The notes: a model not told the origin generated them from the letters alone. A stretch of 28,155 nucleotides of DNA from CAIKMD01 sp035605975 (GCA_035605975.1 DATNGG010000132.1:1-28155); one strand, 5' to 3'; positions 1 through 8,137 are shown, counted from the stretch's first letter. Program-made: numbers and translations.

Positions 1-1
1 C

Positions 2-226
2 CTGTTCGCTCTGGTGAAGGAAGAGGGTCTGATCCTCGGCGGGTCGTCGGGCATCAACATCGTCGGCGCGATGAAAGCGGCGAAGGAACTGGGCCCGGGC
101 CACACCATCGTCACCATCCTCGCCGATTACGGCACGCGCTATCAGTCGAAATTGTTCAATCCGGAATTCCTGCGGTCGAAAAACCTGCCGGTGCCGGATT
201 GGCTCGACAAGCCGAAGGCAAAATGA
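2..226 (+). CDS. cysK: Cysteine synthase family protein, 3' end (5' cut by window edge)
   Basis: This is the C-terminal 74 residues of a PLP-dependent (fold type II) enzyme of the cysteine synthase/cystathionine beta-synthase family. The family makes L-cysteine from O-acetylserine and sulfide in the cytoplasm. The visible part has the GGSSGINI glycine/serine loop (a turn typical of this family) and the conserved end TIVTILADYGTRYQSKLFN, followed by a short basic tail. The catalytic lysine lies outside the window. The stop codon overlaps the ATG of the next gene (ATGA), so the two are probably translationally coupled. Three further genes downstream include two of sulfur metabolism, which fits the assignment. 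A cystathionine beta-synthase-like specificity cannot be excluded from this fragment. Confidence 0.85.
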   Translation: MFALVKEEGLILGGSSGINIVGAMKAAKELGPGHTIVTILADYGTRYQSKLFNPEFLRSKNLPVPDWLDKPKAK

Positions 227-723
227 CGCGCTGGGTCTGGAGCTTCGTCGTCGCGTTCGTCGCGCTGATCGTCATTGTGATCGTCGCCTATGTCGTGCTG
301 TTCTCGGGCCGCTCCGAAGGCACGCGCATCGGCAGCGTCAGCACGACGTTCCGGTTCTTCGGCCCCAACGACAAGGTCGCGCTCGACCGCTTCGATGACG
401 ATGCGATCGACGGCGTCGCCTGCTATCTCGCCCGCGCCCGCAAGGGCGGCATTTCGGGCGCGGTCGGCACCGCCGAAGACCCGAGCGAAATCTCGCTGTC
501 CTGCGCGCGCATCGGCCCGATCAAGCCCAAGGACGGCAAGACGCTGGCCGATCTCAACGGCAAGAACGTGTTCAGCGAACGCGCCAGCATCCTGTTCAAG
601 ACCATCGAGGTGCGGCGCTTCTTCGACGCCGAGCGCAACACGCTGTGCTATGTCGCGATCTCGACCAAGATCATCAACGGCAGTCCGACCAACGCGGTCG
701 GTTGCGTCAGCGCCGGCGGCTGA
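223..723 (+). CDS. creA: CreA family protein
   Basis: The 166-aa product has one hydrophobic segment at about residues 4-24 (uncleaved anchor or signal peptide), followed by a periplasmic CreA domain. Recognisable CreA features are IGSVSTTFRFFGPNDK near the start, the DDDAIDGVACYLARARKGG block, and FKTIEVRRFFDAERNTLCY near the end, with paired cysteines (ACY, LSC). The molecular function of CreA is not established. I chose the ATG at 223 rather than the in-frame ATG 24 bases upstream, because 223 overlaps the preceding stop in an ATGA arrangement and places the hydrophobic segment at the N-terminus. It lies inside the sulfur gene run, which may or may not reflect function. Confidence 0.88.
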   Translation: MTRWVWSFVVAFVALIVIVIVAYVVLFSGRSEGTRIGSVSTTFRFFGPNDKVALDRFDDDAIDGVACYLARARKGGISGAVGTAEDPSEISLSCARIGPIKPKDGKTLADLNGKNVFSERASILFKTIEVRRFFDAERNTLCYVAISTKIINGSPTNAVGCVSAGG

Positions 724-727
724 CGCG

Positions 728-1588
728 ATGGCTTACGCGCATCCCGACGCGCTGGTTTCGACCGAGTGGCTGGCGGCGCATCTCGGGGATTCCGATCTGC
801 GCGTCGTCGATGGCTCGTTCAAGATGCCGGGCGTGACGCCGCACGCGATCGACGACTACCACGCGCGGCATATTCCGGGCGCGGTCTATTTCGACATCGA
901 CCGCATCGCCGACCATCGTTCGTCCCTGCCCCATATGCTGCCCGGCGAGGCCGCGTTCGCCGCGTCGATGAGCGAACTTGGCATCGGCGATGGCGACATG
1001 GTCGTGGTCTATGACGCGGCGGGGCTGGTCAGCGCCGCGCGCGCCTGGTGGATGCTGCGCGCCTTCGGCCACAGGCGGGTCGCGATCCTCGACGGCGGCC
1101 TGCCGAAATGGCTCGCCGAGGGCCGAACGGTCACGGCCGAGATTCCGACACCCGCGCCGCGCCCGTACAATGCGCGTTTCAATCCCGCGCTGGTGCGCAC
1201 CAAGGCGGCGGTGCTCGCCAACCTGACCTCGAAGCGGGAACAGGTGCTCGATGCGCGCACACGGGACCGCTACGAAGGGACCGCCGCCGAGCCTTGGCCG
1301 GGCCGCCGACCGGGGCGCATTCCCGGCAGTCTCAACCTGCCCTATGGCAATCTGACCGATCCCAAAACCAGAACCGTATTGCCGGTGGCGGCGCTGCAAC
1401 AGCAATTCGACGCCGCCGGCGTCGCGCCCGACAAGCCGGTGGTGACGTCGTGCGGCTCGGGCGTCACGGCCTGCGTGCTGGCGTTCGGCCTTTATCTCGC
1501 GGGACGCGACGACGTCGCGGTGTATGACGGCTCCTGGGCCGAATGGGGTTTGCCCGGCGACACGCCGGTCGCGACCGGGAAGCCATGA
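728..1588 (+). CDS. sseA: 3-mercaptopyruvate sulfurtransferase (two rhodanese domains)
   Basis: The 286-aa protein has tandem rhodanese domains, the usual length for SseA/MST enzymes that move sulfur from 3-mercaptopyruvate to thiophilic acceptors. The N-terminal domain (about residues 5-140) keeps the fold motif AARAWWMLRAFGH but has Asp in place of the active cysteine (VVYDAAG). The C-terminal domain (about 160-280) carries the active loop CGSGVTA with the catalytic Cys near residue 242. This loop is the MST rather than the thiosulfate rhodanese (CRKGxT) signature. It starts 4 bases after creA and its stop overlaps the next start (ATGA). A cysteine-sulfur role matches its neighbours. Confidence 0.92.
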   Translation: MAYAHPDALVSTEWLAAHLGDSDLRVVDGSFKMPGVTPHAIDDYHARHIPGAVYFDIDRIADHRSSLPHMLPGEAAFAASMSELGIGDGDMVVVYDAAGLVSAARAWWMLRAFGHRRVAILDGGLPKWLAEGRTVTAEIPTPAPRPYNARFNPALVRTKAAVLANLTSKREQVLDARTRDRYEGTAAEPWPGRRPGRIPGSLNLPYGNLTDPKTRTVLPVAALQQQFDAAGVAPDKPVVTSCGSGVTACVLAFGLYLAGRDDVAVYDGSWAEWGLPGDTPVATGKP

Positions 1589-2766
1589 CCGGCAAGCCGA
1601 AAAAGCCCGACAGCCAGATCACGCATGCCGGGCTGAACCCGCACAAGAATTTCGGCGTCGTCAATCCGCCGGTCTATCACGCCTCGACCATCCTTCACCC
1701 GACCGTGGCCGATTACGAGGCGGCGGGGCGCAACCGCTACAACCAGGTAACCTATGGCCGGCACGGCACGCCAACCACCATGGCGCTCGAAGAGGCGGTG
1801 GCGGCGATCGAGGGCGGACATCGCGCCGTCGCCTTCTGCTCGGGCGCCGCGGCCTGCTTTGCGTCGATCCTCGCTTTCGTCAAAGCCGGCGACCACATCC
1901 TCGTGGTCGATTCCGTCTACGGCCCGGTGCGCAATTTTTGCACCGCCTTCCTCAAGCGCTTCGGCGTCGAGACGACGTTCTACGACCCGCTGATCGGCGT
2001 CGGCATCGCCGGCCTCATCCGCGACAACACCGCGCTCGTCTATATGGAGAGCCCGGGCTCGCTCACCTTCGAGGTCCAGGACGTGCCGGCGATCGTCGCC
2101 GCGGCCAAGGCGCGCGGGATCAAGACCCTCCTCGACAACACCTGGGCCGCCCCGCTCTTCTTCAAGCCGCTGGCGCTCGGTGTCGATGTGGACATCATCT
2201 CGGCGACGAAATATATCGTCGGACATAGCGACGCGATGATGGGCATCGCCGTCTGCACCGAGGAGAGCTTCCTGCCCGTGCGCAATTCCGCGACCGAGCT
2301 CGGCAATCACGCCGCTCCCGACGATTGCTACCTGGCGCTGCGCGGCATGCGCAGCGCCGGCGTGCGCATGCGCCAGCACGAGGGCCAAGGCTTGGCGCTG
2401 GCGCGCTTCCTTGCCAACCGGCCCGAGGTCGAGCGCGTGATGCATCCCGGCATGCCGGGCGATCCCGGCCACGAGATCTGGCGACGCGACTTCACCGGCG
2501 CTTCCGGCCTTTTCGGCGCGGTCCTGCAGCGCGGCATCGCCAAGAAGGCGGTCGATGCGATGCTCGACGGATTTGAGCTCTTCGGCATGGGCGCGTCCTG
2601 GGGCGGGTTCGAGAGCCTCGTCCTGCCGACCCATCCCGAGCGCTTGCGCAGCGCGACGCGCTGGGACACCGGGCCGTGCCTGCGCTTTCATGCCGGGCTC
2701 GAAGATCTCGACGATCTCATCGCCGATCTGACGCGGGGCTTCGAGCGCCTCAACGCGGCAAGCTGA
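1585..2766 (+). CDS. metC: Cystathionine beta-lyase (PLP-dependent)
   Basis: This 393-aa protein belongs to the Cys/Met-metabolism PLP enzyme family. Cystathionine beta-lyase cleaves cystathionine to homocysteine, pyruvate and ammonia. The PLP lysine is in SATKYIVGHSD (Lys about 209). The substrate-site motif YGRHGTPT near residue 60 and the C-terminal ASWGGFESL and RFHAGLEDLDDL blocks favour beta-lyase over O-succinylhomoserine sulfhydrylase or gamma-synthase. The ATG at 1585 overlaps the sseA stop. An in-frame ATG at 1543 would add 14 residues but lies inside sseA. modB starts 8 bases downstream, so this gene bridges the sulfur and molybdate parts of the run. Confidence 0.9.
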   Translation: MTGKPKKPDSQITHAGLNPHKNFGVVNPPVYHASTILHPTVADYEAAGRNRYNQVTYGRHGTPTTMALEEAVAAIEGGHRAVAFCSGAAACFASILAFVKAGDHILVVDSVYGPVRNFCTAFLKRFGVETTFYDPLIGVGIAGLIRDNTALVYMESPGSLTFEVQDVPAIVAAAKARGIKTLLDNTWAAPLFFKPLALGVDVDIISATKYIVGHSDAMMGIAVCTEESFLPVRNSATELGNHAAPDDCYLALRGMRSAGVRMRQHEGQGLALARFLANRPEVERVMHPGMPGDPGHEIWRRDFTGASGLFGAVLQRGIAKKAVDAMLDGFELFGMGASWGGFESLVLPTHPERLRSATRWDTGPCLRFHAGLEDLDDLIADLTRGFERLNAAS

Positions 2767-2774
2767 CCCGGCCC

Positions 2775-3473
2775 GTGCTGACCCTCAGCCCGGCCGAGAT
2801 CGACGCGCTGCTCTTGAGCTTGAGGGTGGGCGTCGTCAGCGTCGCGGCGAGCCTTCCCTTCGCGCTCGCCTGCGCCTTCCTGCTGTCGCGCTGCGATTTC
2901 CCGGGCAAGAGCCTTATCGATGGGGTCGTGCATCTGCCGCTGGTGCTGCCGCCGGTCGCGGTCGGCTTCGGGCTTCTGATCCTCTTCGGACGCAACGGCA
3001 TGATCGGCTCTTGGCTCTACGCCGCTTTCGGCTTCACCTTCGCCTTCAATTGGAAAGGCGCCGCGCTCGCCTCGGCGGTGGTGGCATTCCCCTTGAGCGT
3101 CCGGGCGATGCGCCTCTCGCTCGATGCGGTCGATCGCCGCCTCGAAGCGGCGGCGCGCAGCCTCGGCGCGTCGCGCTGGCGCGTCCTCGCCACCATCACC
3201 CTGCCGCTGACGGCGCCCGGCATTTTGACGGGCGCGATCCTGGGCTTCGCGCGCAGCGTCGGCGAGTTCGGCGCGACCATCACCTTCGTCTCGAACATCC
3301 CGGGCCAGACGCGCACCCTGCCCTTGGCGCTCTATGAGCTGACACAGATTCCGGGGAGCGACGCCGCGGCCTGGCGCCTCGCGATCCTTTCGGTGCTGGT
3401 GGCGCTCGTCGCGCTGATCGCATCGGAATTTCTCGCGCGCCGCGTCAACCGCCGCGTCAAGGGCATTCCGTGA
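2775..3473 (+). CDS. modB: Molybdate ABC transporter permease
   Basis: The inner-membrane permease of a molybdate importer is 232 aa with about five transmembrane helices, normal for ModB. The sequence shows FPGKSLIDGVVHLPLVLPP and the EAA loop AAARSLGASRWRVLATITLP, which docks on the ATPase, followed by LGFARSVGEFGATITF. I chose the GTG at 2775, 8 bases after the metC stop, because it begins just before the helix LSLRVGVVSVAASLP as in other ModB proteins. The open frame extends upstream inside metC but is not needed. Its stop overlaps the modC start. No modA binding-protein gene is found beside it. Confidence 0.9.
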   Translation: MLTLSPAEIDALLLSLRVGVVSVAASLPFALACAFLLSRCDFPGKSLIDGVVHLPLVLPPVAVGFGLLILFGRNGMIGSWLYAAFGFTFAFNWKGAALASAVVAFPLSVRAMRLSLDAVDRRLEAAARSLGASRWRVLATITLPLTAPGILTGAILGFARSVGEFGATITFVSNIPGQTRTLPLALYELTQIPGSDAAAWRLAILSVLVALVALIASEFLARRVNRRVKGIP

Positions 3474-4588
3474 TCGAGATCGCAATCGAGAAGCGCCTTG
3501 GCGCGTTTTCGCTCGATGCGCGCTTTGCCGCGCCCGATTCCGGCATCACTGCCCTGTTCGGCCGCTCGGGCGCGGGCAAGACCAGCCTCGTCAACGCGCT
3601 TGCCGGCCTCATCCGCCCCGATCGCGGCCGCATCGCCGTCGCCGGCGTGCCGCTCTTCGATAGCGAGCGCGGCATCGACGTGCCGCCCGAGAAACGCCGC
3701 CTCGGCTATGTCTTCCAGGAAGGCCGGCTCTTTCCGCATTACTCGGTGCGCGGCAACCTGCTCTATGGCCGCAAGCGCGCCGGCGACACCGACGGGCCGA
3801 GCTTCGATACAATCGTCGCATTGCTCGGCATCGCCGATCTCCTGGAGCGGCGGCCGGCCGATCTCTCGGGCGGCGAGAAGCAGCGCGTCGCGATCGGCCG
3901 CGCGCTGTTGGCGAGCCCGCGGCTCCTGCTGATGGACGAGCCGCTCGCCTCGCTCGATGCCACGCGCAAGGCCGAGATTCTGCCCTTCATCGAGCGGCTG
4001 CGCGACGAGCTCAAACTGCCGGTCTTCTATGTCAGCCACGAGATGGACGAGATCATCCGCCTCGCCGATCTCCTCGTGCTGGTTGATCAAGGCAAGATCG
4101 CCGCGATGGGCGAGGTCGAGGATCTGACCTCGCGGCTCGATCTCTGGCCGCTGACCGGCCGCTACGAGGCGGGCGCCGTGATCCGCACCACCTTGCGCGG
4201 CCACGATACGAGCTATGGCTTGAGCGAGCTCGCCTTTCCCGGCGGCCGGCTGCGCGTGACCAGGCTCGAGCTGCCGCTCGGCACCCCCTTGCGCGTGCGC
4301 ATCCGCGCGCGCGACGTCGTGATCGCAACCGAGCGGCCGACGCATCTCTCGATCCGCAACGCCTTTGCCGGCACGATCGTCGAAATCCAGGCGGATCGCG
4401 GGCCTCAGGTGGATCTGAAGCTCGATATCGGCACGGCCGAGCGCCCGGTCATGCTGCTGGCGCGAATCACGCTGCGCGCTTTCCAGGAGTTGCAGCTCGC
4501 GCCAGGCAAGCAGATTTTCGCGCTGGTCAAGACCGTCTCCTTCGACCGCCACAGCTTCGGCCGGCATATCGACAATGAGGTGTGCTAA
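3470..4588 (+). CDS. modC: Molybdate ABC transporter ATP-binding protein
   Basis: The 372-aa ATPase energises ModB. The nucleotide-binding domain shows Walker A GRSGAGKTS, Q-loop YVFQEGRLFPHYSV, signature LSGGEKQR, Walker B LLLMDEP, D-loop and switch His in YVSHEMDE. The C-terminal third (about 230-372) is a Mop/TOBE oxyanion-binding domain (HLSIRNAFAGTIVEI, then ALVKTVSFD), which separates ModC from sulfate-type CysA. Start is GTG, overlapping the modB stop as GTGA. It is the last gene of the run: 159 bases containing a palindromic repeat separate it from the next gene. Confidence 0.93.
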   Translation: MIEIAIEKRLGAFSLDARFAAPDSGITALFGRSGAGKTSLVNALAGLIRPDRGRIAVAGVPLFDSERGIDVPPEKRRLGYVFQEGRLFPHYSVRGNLLYGRKRAGDTDGPSFDTIVALLGIADLLERRPADLSGGEKQRVAIGRALLASPRLLLMDEPLASLDATRKAEILPFIERLRDELKLPVFYVSHEMDEIIRLADLLVLVDQGKIAAMGEVEDLTSRLDLWPLTGRYEAGAVIRTTLRGHDTSYGLSELAFPGGRLRVTRLELPLGTPLRVRIRARDVVIATERPTHLSIRNAFAGTIVEIQADRGPQVDLKLDIGTAERPVMLLARITLRAFQELQLAPGKQIFALVKTVSFDRHSFGRHIDNEVC

Positions 4589-4615
4589 AGATAGTGGGTT
4601 CGATGTCATTCAGCT

Positions 4616-4718
4616 GTCATTGCGACCCGGAGCGAAGCGAAGGGGGGAAGCAATCCAGCTCTTTCCCGATGCTCTGGATTGCTTCGTCTGCCTTTGGCTT
4701 CCTCGCAGACGCGGCAAT
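4616..4718. repeat. Palindromic intergenic repeat (REP/RPE-like)
   Basis: A dyad-symmetric element lies between modC and the binding-protein gene. A perfect 12-base inverted pair, GAAGCAATCCAG (4647-4658) and CTGGATTGCTTC (4674-4685), flanks a 15-base loop. Outer arms ATTGC and GCAAT (4619-4623, 4714-4718) extend the symmetry. The wording (attgcg, agcgaagcga, gaagcaatccag) matches a dispersed palindromic family common between genes in alphaproteobacteria. It may form an mRNA hairpin that ends or stabilises the modC transcript. Confidence 0.7.
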
Positions 4719-4747
4719 ACAATCGAGCTTTAAGGAGGAACGCCCGG

Positions 4748-5674
4748 ATGCCGAAGCTCAATGCCGCCGCCATGCTGCTCGGCCTCGCCTTCATCGGCGC
4801 AGCGCCGAGCGGCGTTCGCGCCGAGGCGGCAACGAAGCTCGCGGTCAGCTATTCCGCGACTGCCGATTTCGCTCCGGCCTTCATCGCCAAGGAGGAGGGA
4901 ATTTTCTCAAAGCACGGCCTCGATGTGACGCTCAGCAATCTCGCGACCACGGCGCTCGGCCCGCCGGCGCTGCAATCGGGCAGCTTGCAGATCGCCTCGA
5001 TCTCGCCGCCGCTGTTGCTCCTCGCCAATGACGGCGGAATGGATCTGGTCGCGGTTGCGGGCGTCGCCGCGCTCGATGCGAAGGAGCCCAACTCGGCGCT
5101 CGTCACCCGGCCGGGCTTCATCGCCACCAAGGCGGAGGATTTCATCGGCAAGAAGATCGGCCGGCCCGGCATCAACAGCGCGATCGATATCCTGTTGAAG
5201 AAGTGGTTCCTCGACCATCATGTGCCGCTCGACCGCGTGACCTTCGCCGAGACGCCCTTCCCGAAGATGGGCGATCTGCTGCGCGCCGGTCAGATCGACG
5301 CCGCGGTCGAGCTCGAGCCGCTCTTGACGCGAATCGTCGCGAGCGGCGCCGGCACGAAATCGATCGATTTCATCTCCGAGGTCAATCCGCATATCGTCGC
5401 CGCGATCTATGGCTCGACGAGGGAGTGGGCTGAGGCGCATCGCGACGCCGTGCACCAGTTCCGCGCCGCGCTCGACGAGGCAGCGCGCTTTGCGAAGGAC
5501 CATCCCGACGAGGCGAGCGCCATCCAGCGCAAATATATCGGCGCCGCCGGCCGCTCGGCCGGGGTTACGCCGCTGATGCAGCCGCAGGATTTCGATTTCT
5601 GGGTGAAGACCATGACCCAGCTCAAAATGCTGCAGCAGCCGGTCGGCGACCCCACCCGGCTGATCCTCGACTGA
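4748..5674 (+). CDS. NitT/TauT-type ABC transporter substrate-binding protein
   Basis: The 308-aa secreted protein has a Sec signal peptide (hydrophobic residues about 7-24, probable cut after GVRA). A periplasmic NMT1/THI5-like domain follows, shown by AFIAKEEGIFSKHGLDVTL, the ALQSGSLQIA block, EDFIGKKIGRPG and GDLLRAGQIDAAVELEPLL. Family ligands include nitrate, taurine/sulfonates, thiamine precursors and aromatic acids; the ligand here cannot be read from sequence. Start is ATG with AGGAGG 9 bases upstream. It follows modC on the same strand but is not a ModA type (different fold family, longer). No cognate permease or ATPase lies beside it, so it is an orphan or uses a distant or shared transporter. 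Confidence 0.85.
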   Translation: MPKLNAAAMLLGLAFIGAAPSGVRAEAATKLAVSYSATADFAPAFIAKEEGIFSKHGLDVTLSNLATTALGPPALQSGSLQIASISPPLLLLANDGGMDLVAVAGVAALDAKEPNSALVTRPGFIATKAEDFIGKKIGRPGINSAIDILLKKWFLDHHVPLDRVTFAETPFPKMGDLLRAGQIDAAVELEPLLTRIVASGAGTKSIDFISEVNPHIVAAIYGSTREWAEAHRDAVHQFRAALDEAARFAKDHPDEASAIQRKYIGAAGRSAGVTPLMQPQDFDFWVKTMTQLKMLQQPVGDPTRLILD

Positions 5675-5690
5675 GGCGGTGTCGTGGCGG

Positions 5691-6224
5691 CTACCTCGCA
5701 CCGACCTGCCGCGCGTCCGAGCGACGCGGCGATGCGCCGCGAATGATCGCTTCCGCCTGACGCCCCGAGAGGCGCCGCCGCTCGATCAAAGCCCTCGCGA
5801 GACGTTCGACCGCCGCCCAAATGCGCGGCTCCTCGAATTTCTGCCACACCCACGCCCGCGCAAAGGCGATGTAAGCCTCGGCCGTTTTGCGCGAGCGGAA
5901 GAAGCGTGTCGCCAGTCCGGATGCGGTTTCCGCGTCGATCGCTCCGCCGTCATCCTCTTGCGATCCGCCGCGCGTGAATTTTCTTTGCGCCAGAGGTCCG
6001 GCAAGGCAGAGCATGACGATTTTTTCCATTCGCGATCGCCCGCTGCCGTCGGCCGGGGAAGCCCTGCCGAGAGGGGGATTGTCGTGTGTCGTTTCGCCGC
6101 CGACCAGCTCGTCGGCATCGATGCCAACCGAGCGAATCCGCAGATGCAGCAAATGGCACATGACCGCGTGCCCGGCTTCGTGATAGGCGGCGGCCATGAT
6201 CGGGTTCGGCGCGGTTTTCGGCAT
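5691..6224 (-). CDS. Stand-alone M41-like (FtsH-type) zinc peptidase domain protein
   Basis: The 177-aa protein resembles the peptidase half of FtsH without the AAA+ ATPase or membrane anchor. HEAGHAVMCHLL at about residues 16-27 is the HExxH zinc motif. KIVMLCLAGPLAQRKF matches the FtsH segment before the third ligand, and the Asp of GGAIDAETASGLA aligns with the FtsH Asp ligand (NDxxxAT). All three zinc ligands therefore seem present. It lies 56 bases after the membrane-protein gene on the same strand and is convergent with the binding-protein gene 16 bases away. The start could be the ATG at 6224 or 6197; neither has a strong ribosome site. The substrate is unknown, and an ATP-independent or partner-dependent protease is an inference. 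Confidence 0.75.
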   Translation of the reverse strand: MPKTAPNPIMAAAYHEAGHAVMCHLLHLRIRSVGIDADELVGGETTHDNPPLGRASPADGSGRSRMEKIVMLCLAGPLAQRKFTRGGSQEDDGGAIDAETASGLATRFFRSRKTAEAYIAFARAWVWQKFEEPRIWAAVERLARALIERRRLSGRQAEAIIRGASPRRSDARQVGAR

Positions 6225-6280
6225 CGCGGTCGCGCCGGCTCAGGCCGCGATGCGTCCGCCGCGGCTGCGGCGCAGCTTTT

Positions 6281-6733
6281 TCAATGGGCGTGGCGCCGGC
6301 GATGGGCGCCGCGATGGAACAGCAGATAGGCCACGGCGAAAAACGCCCCGCCGGCGACGAGAAGGCCAACCGCAAAATAGCTCGAGGCCAGCGCGACCCG
6401 GAGCCATCGCAGCGCGGGTGGCGTGAGGTCGATGGCGCGGAGCCAATCGGCCTCGGGCTCATAGGCAGTCAGCGCGCGCGCCGGCAGGATGAAAGCGGCG
6501 ATCGCGCCCGCGATGCTCAACACTCCGTCGAAGAGCGCTAGACCGGCCAGGGCGGTGCGGGGCTCGCGCACCTGCCTGACCGTCAGCACGATCAGTCCGA
6601 AAGTGGCGGCCAGCGCCACCCCCAGCACAAAAATGGCGAGCGGACTTCCGTCGATCACCCGAAAGCCGAGAAGCGCAATCAGGAGCAGCGTCGAAGCCGC
6701 GATCACCCTGAGATTTGACCGGTCGTCTTTCAT
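6281..6733 (-). CDS. Four-helix membrane protein of unknown function
   Basis: I do not recognise the family. The 150-aa product has four hydrophobic segments (about 10-27, 31-52, 61-84, 111-139), a cytoplasm-like charged N-terminus and a His/Arg-rich tail (HRGAHRRRHAH) that could bind metal or simply be basic. Start is ATG at 6733 with AGGAAAAGG-like purines just upstream. It lies between the MFS gene and the M41-like gene on the same strand with gaps of 57 and 56 bases, so the three may be co-transcribed. A FixK/FNR-like site with one mismatch from perfect symmetry lies 48-61 bases upstream, suggesting its own low-oxygen promoter. Confidence 0.7.
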   Translation of the reverse strand: MKDDRSNLRVIAASTLLLIALLGFRVIDGSPLAIFVLGVALAATFGLIVLTVRQVREPRTALAGLALFDGVLSIAGAIAAFILPARALTAYEPEADWLRAIDLTPPALRWLRVALASSYFAVGLLVAGGAFFAVAYLLFHRGAHRRRHAH

Positions 6734-6780
6734 TGAGCGCCTGCCTTTTCCTCTATTACAGGAAGGCTGGGCACCGGGGC

Positions 6781-6794
6781 TTGATCTGGCTCAA
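6781..6794. promoter_or_regulatory. Candidate FixK/FNR box A
   Basis: TTGATCTGGCTCAA has the 14-bp TTGAT-N4-ATCAA geometry with one mismatch in the right half. It overlaps the 3' end of the MFS gene and lies upstream of the 150-aa membrane-protein gene. A weak -10-like TAATAG sits on the minus strand at 6758-6753, where a class II FNR-type promoter would put it. The CTGG centre is shared with the other boxes. Confidence 0.5.
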
Positions 6795-7993
6795 TCCCGG
6801 CGCGCCGGCCTCTGCCGCACTTTGATTGCCAAGGCGACGACCGCGATCAGCGACAGCAAGCCGCCGAACCCGTAAGTGTAGGGCGCGCCTCCCGCCGCCC
6901 AAAAAGCCCCGGCGAGAATGCTCGCGACCAGGACCACCATGCCGGTCGCGAGATCGAACATGCCGAAGGCGGTGCCTCGAAGCTCGTCGGGGACGTGATC
7001 GGCGATGATGGCGCCGAAAAGCCCCTGCATCACGCCGAGCTGCAATCCCCATAGCGCAGCGCCGAGCGCGGTGCCGCCGGGCGTATCCGACAGTGCCAAA
7101 ACGCTCTCCGCCGCGAACAGCGTGAGCGTGCCGAAGACGGCCAGAATGCGGCGCCCCAACCGGTCCGCGAGCACCCCGAGGGGGTAGGAGGTGGTCGAGT
7201 AGACGGAATTGACCAGGACGAGCACGAGAGGCGCCATGCCCGGATCGATGCCCACCGCGGCTGCTTTCAGGAGCAGAAAAGCCGGGCTGAAACGCGCGAG
7301 CGATATGAGCAAGGAGAAGGCGACGATTTGCCAAAACATCCGCGGCAGGAGGCGCAGGGCGCGCAAGTTCAGCCCCGGCGCGGCGGGACTCGGGGCGCGG
7401 CGAGCCGGAACTTCCTCGACCCGCCATACCAGGACCGCGAGAGCGAGAAACCCGGGAATGGTCGCCGCCCAATAAACGGCGCGAAAATTGTCGCCAGTCA
7501 GCATCATGAGACCGATCGCGATCAGCGGGCCCAAGACCGCTCCGAACGAAAACAAGGCCTGACGCAGGCCGAACCCGCTGCCGCGCAGGCCGCGCGACGT
7601 GATGTCGGCGAGGAAAGCATCGCGCGGCGCATCGCGCATGCCCTTGCCGATGCGATCGACCGTGCGGGCAATGAGGATTGCCGACACGCTGTGCGCCAGG
7701 GGAAACACCAGCTTGATCAGCGCCGACAGCGCGTACCCGACGACGACCAGCGGCTTGCGCCGGCCGAGCCGATCGCTGATCGCGCCCGAAAACACCTTCG
7801 TAACCGATGCGGTGCTTTCGGCAATTCCCTCGATCGTCCCGACCCACACCGCGCTCGCGCCCAGCTCCTTGACGAGAAAAGCCGGCAGGAGCGAGAGGAT
7901 CATCATCGAGGAGATACCCATGAAGAGGCTCACGCAGCCGAGCGCGATGATGTTGCGCGGCCGATCGCGCAAGGCGACCCCCCTGCCAATCAT
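6791..7993 (-). CDS. MFS transporter
   Basis: A 400-aa major facilitator with about 12 transmembrane segments. The loop 2-3 signature is FSGAISDRLGRRKP and its second-half counterpart is LGVLADRLGRRILA. TVDRIGKGMRDAPRDAFLAD is characteristic of an MFS subgroup often annotated as multidrug or unknown exporters; the substrate is not predictable. The frame is open to an ATG at 8179 (462 aa), but the extra 62 residues are polar, unlike an MFS start, and would cover the perfect FixK/FNR box at 8124-8137. I therefore prefer the ATG at 7993 just before the first helix. A role in anaerobic metabolite or toxin export is inferred from the box only. Confidence 0.85.
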   Translation of the reverse strand: MIGRGVALRDRPRNIIALGCVSLFMGISSMMILSLLPAFLVKELGASAVWVGTIEGIAESTASVTKVFSGAISDRLGRRKPLVVVGYALSALIKLVFPLAHSVSAILIARTVDRIGKGMRDAPRDAFLADITSRGLRGSGFGLRQALFSFGAVLGPLIAIGLMMLTGDNFRAVYWAATIPGFLALAVLVWRVEEVPARRAPSPAAPGLNLRALRLLPRMFWQIVAFSLLISLARFSPAFLLLKAAAVGIDPGMAPLVLVLVNSVYSTTSYPLGVLADRLGRRILAVFGTLTLFAAESVLALSDTPGGTALGAALWGLQLGVMQGLFGAIIADHVPDELRGTAFGMFDLATGMVVLVASILAGAFWAAGGAPYTYGFGGLLSLIAVVALAIKVRQRPARRD

Positions 7994-8123
7994 GGGCCGG
8001 AAGACGAGCCGGCGCGGCGTCGCGGGGCGCGAGGCATTCGGAACTCTGTCGCTCGGCTGTTCATCACGATGCGCAGACCCGTCCAAGACGTCCGATCTTG
8101 TGACCGATCGAGGGATTTTTTCC

Positions 8124-8137
8124 TTGATGTGGATCAA
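8124..8137. promoter_or_regulatory. Candidate FixK/FNR box B (perfect)
   Basis: TTGATGTGGATCAA is a perfect TTGAT-N4-ATCAA operator. It lies between the divergent MFS (start 7993) and cardiolipin synthase (start 8230) genes. A CAAGAT -10-like hexamer on the minus strand, about 35 bases away, fits activation toward the MFS gene. It is the exact reverse complement of the box at 17569-17582, including the centre bases. Confidence 0.7.

Noticed and set aside
1492..2691. 399-codon minus-strand open frame
   Set aside because: Antisense to metC, which has its PLP lysine and family motifs intact.
4082..4091. TTGATCAA-like string in modC
   Set aside because: Inside coding sequence and without the four-base spacer required for an FNR-type site.
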